Positions 57,725 to 64,000 of a stretch of 64,000 bases of DNA are shown here, one piece after another (positions within the stretch are counted from its first letter, which is position 1; each line of letters begins with the position of its first letter). Below the pieces are notes generated by a model. That model was not told where the DNA came from and searched no databases. It saw only the letters and a program-made list of their open reading frames with translations. The stretch is from assembly GCA_964519665.1 (NCBI GenBank), contig CAZFIV010000017.1, positions 31,423-95,422 of the forward strand, written 5' to 3'. The translations under genes were made by a program, and so were the position numbers. This DNA is from JANQQN01 sp964519665. GTDB lineage: Bacteria; Myxococcota; Kuafuiibacteriia; Kuafuiibacteriales; Kuafuiibacteriaceae.

Positions 57725-59653
57725 GTGGCAAGGATCTTCGTAAGTCACGCGAGCCAGGACAATGCGTTCGCCCGGCAGTTTGTGCGTTGGCTCGATCGGG
57801 AAGGCCTTGACGATGTCTTCCTGGATATTGATCCAGAGCGAGGGATTCTGGGCGGGACAGGTTGGGCAGAAGCTTTGTACCGGGCCGGGCGTCGATGTCG
57901 GGTGGTCATCTGTCTAGTCTCGAAGCATTGGCTCAAATCTGAGTGGTGTCTCAGGGAATTTGAGATGGGAAGGAAGAAGGCGATTCTTACTGTGCTTATA
58001 GATCAGACTCCAGTCGACGAAATTCCCGGCGAGATACGTCATTTTCAAATGATTGATATAAGCCAGCGGCAAGACGAAGCTTATTCGAAAGTACGGGCGA
58101 GTCTTACGGCTCTTGATATCGATCCTAACTACTTTGTTCCTACCGGCGAGGGGGCGCCTTTCAAGGGCTTATTCCCTTTCAATGAGGACGATGCCGCATT
58201 CTATTTTGGTCGCGATAGCTACGTGCGGGCCGGGCTTGAGATGCTGAGGGCGCCGAGGCGAGATCCATCGGCACGTCGACTGCTCTTGATTGCCGGTGAT
58301 TCTGGTGTCGGCAAAACTTCGTTCCTTCGTGCTGGCCTACTGCCCAGGCTCACGAGGAATCAGCGGGACTTTTTCGCGCTACCCGTTGTTCGCCCGGGAA
58401 AAAACTGGTCAACAGCCTTCGCGGAATCGTTGTCAATTGACTTCATTTCCAGGCGTTTAGGGTCTGATTCTTTGGGGGGTGATATTTCCAATATATCGCG
58501 CATTCTGAGAGAGCCTCAGGGTCTCGAGGTTATTCTCAAGCTCATCCGCGATGGGGCAGAAAGCGTGGCATGCTACGGGGAGTCACCCGTTAAGCCAAAT
58601 ATCGTCCTGTGTATCGATCAGTTGGAGGAGTTATTCACTCTTCATGAAGAGGACATAGACCGACTACAGTTGCTTTCGCAGCTTCTTGACGCCCTCCATA
58701 GGTGTTCGTGGCTCCAAGTTGTTTTCTGCGTTCGTACCGACTTTCTAGAGCGTTTGTATGCGTCCGTTTCGATGCCATCAGAGCATCTGATGCAGATCGA
58801 ACTTTCGATTTTGCCTGCACCGATGATGGTTGAGGTTATACGTGAGCCCGTCAGGGTATTGGCGCGTCATCATGCGTTGACTCAACATGACTCCACTTCT
58901 TCACCGGCAAAAGTCGATGTGGAGCCGGACCTAGTAGAGGCCGTAGTGTACGACGCACAAGGCCTAACCGGGGCGCTGCCTTTCGTGTCATATCTTATGA
59001 GTGTGCTATGGGGCCAACATAGTCGTGGTTCACTAACAAGGGCCGACTACGAACGATACGGCGGGTTCGAGCAACTCGTCGATGATGCAATCCGAATTGC
59101 GATTGAGAATGCAAGGGTGAGCCCAGGGGAGGGGCTTGACACCATAGCGCGCGCTTTTGTTCCCGCGATGGTTGATGCGGACCCCTCCACCGGAAAGGTG
59201 GCTCCGCGCGAGGTTCGATTTGATTCAGTCGAACTGCCTCCTAGTCTTCTCGTCTGGCTGATGTACCAGCGGGTCATAATACGAAGGGGTGATTCCGCGG
59301 CGACTATCAACGATACGGTGATCCGCTACTGGAAGCCTCTCAAGACCTGGCTGAAGACTGAAGAGATTAGACTTAGGGCTATCTTTGGCGTTCGTCGAGC
59401 TGCTGTCGACTGGGATTCGGCGGGACGGCCCTCCCACGCACTTCTACACAACGGCTCAATGCTCAGGACCTTGGAGGCAGGGCGGCAAGTGCATTTCCTG
59501 AATGGGTTCACGGCAACGGAGAATGCATACCTGACGGCATGCCGCCAGTTCGTGGGTTGGAACCGGCGAAAGTACCTTTTCTTTGTTGTGTTCGTGGCAA
59601 TGCTGTCGTCTGCTGCGACCGCAGCGCTTCTATTTCTGGTGTGTCTAATCTAA
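57725..59653 (+). CDS. TIR domain-nSTAND ATPase with C-terminal membrane helix
   Basis: The 642-residue protein has an N-terminal TIR domain (residues 1-130: IFVSHASQD, and SEWCLREFE with the likely catalytic Glu78). A STAND-type NTPase follows (Walker A GDSGVGKTS at 191-199, Walker B IVLCIDQLEEL at 293-303), with arginine-rich sensor and winged-helix-like regions. A single hydrophobic C-terminal helix (YLFFVVFVAMLSSAATAALLFLVCLI) ends it. TIR domains in bacterial immunity cleave NAD or make signalling nucleotides, and STAND ATPases act as triggers. Related proteins usually carry WD40 or TPR sensors after the membrane helix, and none is encoded here. The gene is visibly AT-richer than its surroundings, indicating transfer. 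Confidence 0.93.
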   Translation: MARIFVSHASQDNAFARQFVRWLDREGLDDVFLDIDPERGILGGTGWAEALYRAGRRCRVVICLVSKHWLKSEWCLREFEMGRKKAILTVLIDQTPVDEIPGEIRHFQMIDISQRQDEAYSKVRASLTALDIDPNYFVPTGEGAPFKGLFPFNEDDAAFYFGRDSYVRAGLEMLRAPRRDPSARRLLLIAGDSGVGKTSFLRAGLLPRLTRNQRDFFALPVVRPGKNWSTAFAESLSIDFISRRLGSDSLGGDISNISRILREPQGLEVILKLIRDGAESVACYGESPVKPNIVLCIDQLEELFTLHEEDIDRLQLLSQLLDALHRCSWLQVVFCVRTDFLERLYASVSMPSEHLMQIELSILPAPMMVEVIREPVRVLARHHALTQHDSTSSPAKVDVEPDLVEAVVYDAQGLTGALPFVSYLMSVLWGQHSRGSLTRADYERYGGFEQLVDDAIRIAIENARVSPGEGLDTIARAFVPAMVDADPSTGKVAPREVRFDSVELPPSLLVWLMYQRVIIRRGDSAATINDTVIRYWKPLKTWLKTEEIRLRAIFGVRRAAVDWDSAGRPSHALLHNGSMLRTLEAGRQVHFLNGFTATENAYLTACRQFVGWNRRKYLFFVVFVAMLSSAATAALLFLVCLI

Positions 59654-59904
59654 TGTTAGGACTGCAGCCATTCTTCGGTTGGGCCTGCTCTCAGCAGATG
59701 CAAAACTCAAAGTACTCCTGCTGTTAAACAGCGGTACTAATCAAGTCTTAGCAAGAACCATTCAGCTCTTCCGCGTGCCCAGCATTGAGAACCGAACAGA
59801 TGATGAGATTTGGATATACGAGTTCTGGGGCTGCTGAGTGTTTTATGGGGTTTAACGGGATAGATCTTAGATGCGTGGATTGGCCAGGCTGGCGTAGACG
59901 CTTA

Positions 59905-60016
59905 CGATCAGCGGGCACAAGACCCTGGAGCAGCTCCGGCGCTAGATGACCATCGACGAGGATGGCCAGCTCAACGCGGTCCGCGCCGTCGAGTCGATGG
60001 TGTGCGAGCGGGTTGA
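59905..60016 (+). pseudogene. Integrase 3'-end remnant (duplicate of 57291-57402)
   Basis: A 112-bp stretch is nearly identical to the end of the integrase gene at 57291-57402, with only three or four substitutions. One changes the TAC of the catalytic Tyr312 to TAG, and others are T to C in ISGHK and A to G in DEDDQ. The homology stops abruptly at both ends. This is the stub of a second, dead integrase, pointing to an earlier or tandem insertion at the same site. Confidence 0.9.
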
Positions 60017-60312
60017 AACGCCGATGGGAATAGCGCCTCCGCCCGCTCGACGTCGCTGACCCGGACCTTGAGTCCGCCGGTGCAACGTGTGGCCTTCAAC
60101 ACATCGGCGTGCTTGCGCAGCCTACGGTCTACGGTGGATAGGCTGCAGCTCCATCGCAGGGAGAGTTGCTTCCGCGTCAAGTAGGCCGGCGCGTTCGCCG
60201 GCTCCGAACCCTTATGCTCCTCGAATGCCATCCTCACCGCCTCGCGGGCGGATGCTGCTGCGACTTGACCGGCCGTTGGACCCTCGAACAAGGACTTATA
60301 CTGCGGGTCCAT
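59971..60312 (-). CDS. Small HTH protein, excisionase-like
   Basis: The 113-residue leftward product (ATG at 60312) has a central winged-HTH of the excisionase/MerR type: YLTRKQLSLRWSCSLSTVDRRLRKHADVLKATRCTGGLKVRVSDVERAEALF. Xis-type proteins bind attachment-site DNA and steer integrases toward excision. The C-terminal about 15 codons run antisense through the integrase remnant, so the true end may be altered by the rearrangement. It belongs to the island scar, and the remaining DNA from 59654 to 60636 holds no other supported gene. Confidence 0.6.
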   Translation of the reverse strand: MDPQYKSLFEGPTAGQVAAASAREAVRMAFEEHKGSEPANAPAYLTRKQLSLRWSCSLSTVDRRLRKHADVLKATRCTGGLKVRVSDVERAEALFPSAFQPARTPSTRRRGPR

Positions 60313-60358
60313 GGCAGCCAGGTCGGCAGCGACCGCGATCGTATCTCCCTTGTGCAGG

Positions 60359-60483
60359 ACCGAAGTCTGCGCGGCGGCTCATGGCGCTACTGTCCCAGGT
60401 TCGCGCGCGCGTCTGACCGGTACGGCAGCGTTCCGGCGTACCGGCGCAGCGTTGTCGGCTTCCGTTGCGCCCAGGCAGACTAA
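60359..60483 (+). pseudogene. Orphan DGR variable-region fragment (C-terminal FGE/lectin stub)
   Basis: This stretch aligns without gaps to 63529-63653, the 3' end of the FGE-type target gene, and encodes LRGGSWRYCPRFARASDRY...VVGFRCAQAD followed by TAA. Upstream of 60359 the frame no longer resembles an FGE domain, so only the variable region and stop codon are left. It has few adenines at the variable codons, so it is not the template repeat. It is best read as the remnant of an earlier, different target gene. Confidence 0.85.
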
Positions 60484-60636
60484 TTCTGGATTCGGAGTTC
60501 TGGATTTCTGAATCCTGTCTTCCTGGTCATGATGGCTGCAACGATAGTCAGCGACCAAGACACAGTCCGCCCACTGTCGTCCGGCCGCGTCCTTGGGGAT
60601 TGATCTTGGCTCTCCAAACCGTAGTGGTTTCACAAC

Positions 60637-61986
60637 ATGAAGCGCAGGGATTTGATTCGAGGGGCGGTGGCGTCTTTGGCGTTCGCGCCGGTGTGGGACG
60701 CGAGGGCGGACGAGACAGAAGAGGACATCGAAGGCGAGATTCTCTCGTCCATGGAGGAAGAATTTCGACTCTTAGGCGGCCGTTCTGTGGATGGCGTTTC
60801 GTCGCTGGCGCAGCAAGAGGCGAACGTCGCCCCCGATGGCCGATTCGTCGTGCCGGCGTTGGCGCCTGAGCTCTCTGACGTGCTTCGCAAAGGCGTCCGC
60901 TACTGGCGCCTGCCGTCGAACGAAAGGCAGCTTGCCCCGCTTTGGTCAAAGCGGGATGCGAATCCAGACCTGTTCCATCTCAAAGGTGTCTCGGGCCCCC
61001 GAACCCAGAGCTTCACCCTCGATGTCGGACTGCTCCAGAAGCTGGCCAAAGCGTATGCGTTTCCGGCGCTCAACGGGCGCGTGATCGTCGGGCTGCGCGG
61101 GGCGACGCTGGCGTCTGAAGAACAGGACTCGGGATGGGCGCGGTCCCATGCGGTGCGCCTCGCGGAGCCCGACCATGTGAATTTTCGGTGCCTGATGGGC
61201 ATCGTCTCCGTAGAGCGGGGCGATAAAGGCGATAAAGGTCGTATCCGCCTGTTTCAGGCCTCAACGGTTCCGCAGGCGGCCAACATGTTTGCCGCGATGC
61301 AGACGGGGGGCTGGGGCACCAGCCTTTTGCCGGCGGGACGATATCAGTTTGTCTCCGGGACCCACAAAGCAACCTCGCGATGGAAGCAACCCGGCGCGCT
61401 GCAAAACCAGAGCCGATACGTATCACTCCGCTCGCCGCGCGACCTGGACTACGACCCCACGTCGCTGTGGGACGTATGGACCTACGGCGCCGCGCACAAC
61501 ATTCACGCGGCCGGGCGCCGACGACGAAACCCGCTGTTCGACTCGGCCGGGTGCCAAGTCATCCCGGGCGGTTACAACCGGTCGCGAACGCGAAGCTACG
61601 GCCCCTGGCGAACCTTTCAAATCGAGGCCGGCCTGGCCGACACAAAGGGCAGAGCCCTCTCCGCCAAACGTCCGTACGAGTACATGCTGTTCACTGGATT
61701 CGAAGCCGCGCTCGCATACCACGACCGTGCGTATGATCGTCTGAGGCCAGGAAGCATTGATGCATTGGAAAGCAAACGCGTGAGAAGACTGCAGACGCGT
61801 TTGTTCCGGCTGCCGGCGCCGAACGCGAAGGACGGGCCGGCCGTGCAGGCCTATAGGTCTTTCCTGCGCGAGAAGCGTCCGCGTCCGGACGGTGACTTTG
61901 GTGCGCTGACATCCCTGGCGGTTCTCCTCTACCAGAAAGCGTTTTCCGAATTTGAGCAGCCGATGGGTCCGGTTGAGGTCGGCTGA
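60637..61986 (+). CDS. Tat-exported protein with L,D-transpeptidase-like signature and peptidoglycan-binding tail
   Basis: The 449-residue protein begins with a twin-arginine signal (KRRDLIRGAVASLAFAPVWDARA). The middle contains NIHAAG at His290 and FDSAGCQVIPG with Cys306, spaced like the H...SxGC active site of YkuD-type L,D-transpeptidases. The C-terminal about 65 residues (VRRLQTRLFRL...PDGDFGALTSLAVLLYQKAF) match a PG_binding_1 repeat. It would act on cell-wall peptide crosslinks after export in a folded state. The active-site reading is by pattern only. It is 56 bp upstream of the DGR target gene, so co-expression is likely. Confidence 0.7.
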   Translation: MKRRDLIRGAVASLAFAPVWDARADETEEDIEGEILSSMEEEFRLLGGRSVDGVSSLAQQEANVAPDGRFVVPALAPELSDVLRKGVRYWRLPSNERQLAPLWSKRDANPDLFHLKGVSGPRTQSFTLDVGLLQKLAKAYAFPALNGRVIVGLRGATLASEEQDSGWARSHAVRLAEPDHVNFRCLMGIVSVERGDKGDKGRIRLFQASTVPQAANMFAAMQTGGWGTSLLPAGRYQFVSGTHKATSRWKQPGALQNQSRYVSLRSPRDLDYDPTSLWDVWTYGAAHNIHAAGRRRRNPLFDSAGCQVIPGGYNRSRTRSYGPWRTFQIEAGLADTKGRALSAKRPYEYMLFTGFEAALAYHDRAYDRLRPGSIDALESKRVRRLQTRLFRLPAPNAKDGPAVQAYRSFLREKRPRPDGDFGALTSLAVLLYQKAFSEFEQPMGPVEVG

Positions 61987-62042
61987 GCGATCCGCCGGCC
62001 AGGGTTGGCATCAGACGCGCTCTGATCGACCCTGCCGATGAA

Positions 62043-63653
62043 ATGTCAAATGCCTGGATGCTGACGCTGCTCCTGGTGAGTGGTCCGCCGACGGGGGCCG
62101 GTGGGCCGGTGTTGTTTCCGGCCAAAGACTTCGGGCGGGTGAACAAAGGCTTTCGCCAAGCGATGGATGCCCAGCGCGAGGCGCTCGCCTCGGGCGTGCG
62201 GGACGGTGCCTACGAAGATGTGTACGGGATGGAGGCCAGGGATCGATTCCGTCAGATCGGACGATCGGTCGGCATGCTCGACTTGATGGTGAAGCTACCG
62301 GACGGTCGCCGACGAAATACGGTTTGCACCGCCACCCTCGTGGACCAGAAGCTACTGCTTACCAACTACCATTGCGTCCCCGGGTATCGTGGGCAGTGGA
62401 AAGCTCTGAAGGCTCAGGTTCGACTAGGCTACTTGGACCGCCTGGAGGCGACCGGCGACAAGTTCAGCGTATCGGTCAAGCCCGTCGAAGCAGACCGGAC
62501 CTTGGACGTGTCCGTTTTGCGGGTGACGGACGAGATACCCACCCAACGCTATCCGCCGCTCGACTGGAAGACGGAGACAGTCCGCGATAAGCAAAGGCTG
62601 TTCCTCCTTCACCATCCGCTCGGCATGCCGCTGCAGTTAACGAACTTTCGCTGCCAGGCGGCAGCGCCGGCCCTCAACAATGGTCGCCTCGTCCATCGCT
62701 GCGACACTTTGGGCGGGTCGTCGGGCGCGCTATTGTTCTCTGCCAACTCCGCGAGCGTCGTCGGCATCCACCACACGGGGCTGCCGAGCAAGCGGCCTCG
62801 AAACTTTGCGACCCCGGTGAAGTCGGTCGTTGCGTCTATAGATGTGCTTCGTAAGCGGTTTGAGCGCCCACCTCCTCCACCTCCGCCGCCGCGAGATGAC
62901 GGCATGGTTTCTGTGCCGGCGGGCGAGTTCTTCATGGGGTGCAATGAGCGGGTCGACAGCGAGTGCGAAAACGACGAGAAGCCGGGTCGGCGGGTGTCGG
63001 TAAAAGCCTTTCGCATCGACAAGACCGAGGTGACGGTCGCGGCGTACAGGAAGTGCGTGCAAGCGGGTGGTTGCTCGGCGGAGGGTCTTACGACGGCCTT
63101 CTGGTCAGGGAAAGTGCAGACGAAGTGGTCGAAGTACTGCAATTGGGACAAACCGGACCGCGCGAACCACCCGATCAACTGTGTCAACTGGGAGCATGCT
63201 CGACGCTACTGCGCGTGGGCGAACAAGCGTCTTCCCACGGACGCAGAGTGGGAGAAGGCGGCGCGTGGCACTGACGGCCGCAAGTATCCCTGGGGCAACA
63301 AGGGCTTCGGCGACGTTCGGGTGGCGAACATCGCGGACGAGTCGGCGAAGCGCAAGTTCTCGAAGTTGACAGTGGCCGAGGGATACGATGACGGATTTGT
63401 TGACACGGCCCCGGTGGGGAGCTTCTCGCCCGCGGGCGACTCGCCGTTCCACGCGCAAGACGTGATAGGCAATGTCTGGGAGTGGACTGCGGATTGGTAC
63501 GTTCACGGCGATATAGTTCGCGGAAAATACCGCAGTCTGCGCGGCGGCTCGTGGCTCTCCGATCCCAGGTTCGCGCGCGCGTCGAACCGGAACCTCCACG
63601 ATCCGGCGGACCGGCGCGACTTCGTTGGATTTCGCTGCGTGCAGTCAGAGTAG
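62043..63653 (+). CDS. DGR target: trypsin-like serine protease fused to FGE/C-type-lectin domain with C-terminal variable region
   Basis: The 536-residue protein has a weak N-terminal export segment (WMLTLLLVSG). A trypsin-like protease domain (about 60-270) has the triad His110 (TNYHC), Asp155 (LDVSV) and Ser227 (GGSSG). A Pro-rich linker (276-284) leads to a formylglycine-generating-enzyme-type domain (287-535: MVSVPAGEFFMGC, IDKTEVTVAAYRKCV, RLPTDAEWEKAARG, GNVWEWTADWY, RGGSW...GFRCV). This lectin-like fold is the usual DGR target, with variability in the last about 37 residues. The avd gene begins 48 bp downstream. The protease would be the effector and the lectin fold the diversifiable recognition part, which is an inference. 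Confidence 0.93.
   Translation: MSNAWMLTLLLVSGPPTGAGGPVLFPAKDFGRVNKGFRQAMDAQREALASGVRDGAYEDVYGMEARDRFRQIGRSVGMLDLMVKLPDGRRRNTVCTATLVDQKLLLTNYHCVPGYRGQWKALKAQVRLGYLDRLEATGDKFSVSVKPVEADRTLDVSVLRVTDEIPTQRYPPLDWKTETVRDKQRLFLLHHPLGMPLQLTNFRCQAAAPALNNGRLVHRCDTLGGSSGALLFSANSASVVGIHHTGLPSKRPRNFATPVKSVVASIDVLRKRFERPPPPPPPPRDDGMVSVPAGEFFMGCNERVDSECENDEKPGRRVSVKAFRIDKTEVTVAAYRKCVQAGGCSAEGLTTAFWSGKVQTKWSKYCNWDKPDRANHPINCVNWEHARRYCAWANKRLPTDAEWEKAARGTDGRKYPWGNKGFGDVRVANIADESAKRKFSKLTVAEGYDDGFVDTAPVGSFSPAGDSPFHAQDVIGNVWEWTADWYVHGDIVRGKYRSLRGGSWLSDPRFARASNRNLHDPADRRDFVGFRCVQSE
63529..63653 (+). repeat. Variable region (VR) of the DGR target gene
   Basis: This is the 3' end of the target gene, running from the LRGGSW codons to TAG. 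Compared with the orphan copy at 60359-60483, ten codons differ only at positions 1 and 2 and share the same third base (for example CTC/CGC, TCC/TAC, GAT/TGT, AAC/GAC, AAC/TAC, CTC/GGC, CAC/AGC), while the blocks encoding PRFARAS and the flanking Pro and Arg codons are kept. That is the footprint of adenine-specific mutagenesis of AAC/AAT template codons. The template repeat itself is outside the window. Confidence 0.85.
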
Positions 63654-63701
63654 TTCTGTAGGCTGTTTCCTGACATTCTGGTTTCTGGTGGGATCTGTCG
63701 C

Positions 63702-64000
63702 ATGAGCAGTGGTTCCCCAATATTCATCAAGACCTTCGAGATGCTCGTCTGGCTCCTGGAGCACACCAAGAAATTCCCCAAGCACCAGCGGTTCGTGATG
63801 GCCCAGCGCATGGAGCAGGCGGCCCTGAGCTTTCAGGACCAGCTGGTGTGGGCGACCAAAACCAGCCAGAAACACGCGGCGCTGATCGACGCGGACTTTC
63901 ACCTCGAACGTCTGAAGCTTTACAACCGCCTGGCCGTGCAGCTGAGGCTGTCGAGCGTCGGGCAGCACGAGCACCTGGCGCGCCAGCTCGACGAGCTGGG
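63702..64000 (+). CDS. avd: Avd-like four-helix-bundle protein, accessory variability determinant (3' truncated by window edge)
   Basis: The visible 99 complete codons encode a helical protein that matches the Avd/23S-rRNA-intervening-sequence-protein family: PIFIKTFEMLVWLLEHTKKFPKHQRFVMAQRMEQAALSFQDQLVWA, then DADFHLERLKLYNRLAVQLRLSSVGQHEHLARQLDELG. Avd forms a pentameric basic barrel that binds the DGR reverse transcriptase and template RNA and is needed for mutagenic retrohoming. The family's final helix continues past base 64000. Position right after a VR-bearing target gene is the usual DGR order, and the template repeat and reverse transcriptase gene are expected next. Confidence 0.93.
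   Translation, partial: MSSGSPIFIKTFEMLVWLLEHTKKFPKHQRFVMAQRMEQAALSFQDQLVWATKTSQKHAALIDADFHLERLKLYNRLAVQLRLSSVGQHEHLARQLDEL

Noticed and set aside
59654..59904. Possible WD40 or other extension of the TIR-STAND gene after its stop
   Set aside because: All three forward frames are short and show no repeat pattern, and the DNA is AT-richer without coding bias.
60359..60483. Reading the orphan variable-region copy as the DGR template repeat
   Set aside because: A template should carry adenines (AAC/AAT) at the variable codons, but this copy has TAC, TGT, GGC, AGC, GTT and CGC there, and it ends in its own stop codon within a coding context. It is a diversified product, not a template.

Overview
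The window is GC-rich, about two-thirds GC by eye, and reads as a piece of chromosome from a Myxococcota-type (deltaproteobacterial) bacterium. The signs are: several eukaryote-like Ser/Thr kinases with PEGA-type tails and a PP2C phosphatase; an MglA-like GTPase; a CFI-box protein fused to an outer-membrane beta-barrel of the MXAN_2562 kind; and frequent GTG and TTG starts with ATGA or GTGA overlaps. The exact genus cannot be read from this sequence.

Positions 1-25500 hold mixed housekeeping and signalling genes. They are a GlxA/AraC-type regulator cut by the left edge, a lipoprotein, a MAPEG protein, a leftward PP2C / sugar nucleotidyltransferase / PEGA kinase cluster, and a divergent ECF sigma factor. 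These are followed by a divergent MltG, an ABC exporter pair, a PrkA (YeaG)-kinase-unknown-YeaH stress set, AstA, GlnD, an SH3-type membrane protein, polyphosphate kinase and a DinG/Rad3 helicase. Positions 25500-47400 are core metabolism and envelope biogenesis: a methyltransferase, a TPR membrane protein, Lon, PyrD, the MglA-like GTPase coupled to a PocR histidine kinase, pyrH-frr-uppS-cdsA-rseP (without dxr), tsaB, a Cys-less aspartate-semialdehyde dehydrogenase homologue, the CFI-box/barrel fusion, truA, plsC, rplM with an acidic N-terminal extension, rpsI and a SpoIID-like protein. Positions 47490-55690 are a leftward dnaK / spermidine synthase-like / lipA / small membrane protein group, then a rightward protein with three DsbA-like domains.

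From 56170 onward the window is accessory DNA. A tRNA-Leu(CAA) is followed by a tyrosine recombinase gene, then a noticeably AT-richer TIR-nSTAND gene. Next comes a 1-kb scar containing a 112-bp copy of the integrase 3' end, whose catalytic Tyr codon has become TAG, a small leftward excisionase-like HTH gene, and an orphan variable-region fragment. After the scar come a Tat-exported protein with an L,D-transpeptidase-like signature and a peptidoglycan-binding tail, a trypsin-like protease fused to an FGE/C-type-lectin domain, and, cut by the right edge, an Avd four-helix-bundle gene.

The last two genes are the diagnostic part of a diversity-generating retroelement (DGR): a lectin-fold target with a C-terminal variable region, followed 48 bp later by avd. 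The template repeat and reverse transcriptase should lie just beyond base 64000. The orphan fragment at 60359-60483 aligns without gaps to the target variable region. Ten codons differ only at positions 1 and 2 and keep the same third base, which is the pattern expected when AAC/AAT template codons are adenine-mutagenised. The island therefore combines a self-diversifying recognition module carrying a protease with a TIR-STAND immune-type ATPase, at a tRNA integration hotspot that has been occupied more than once.
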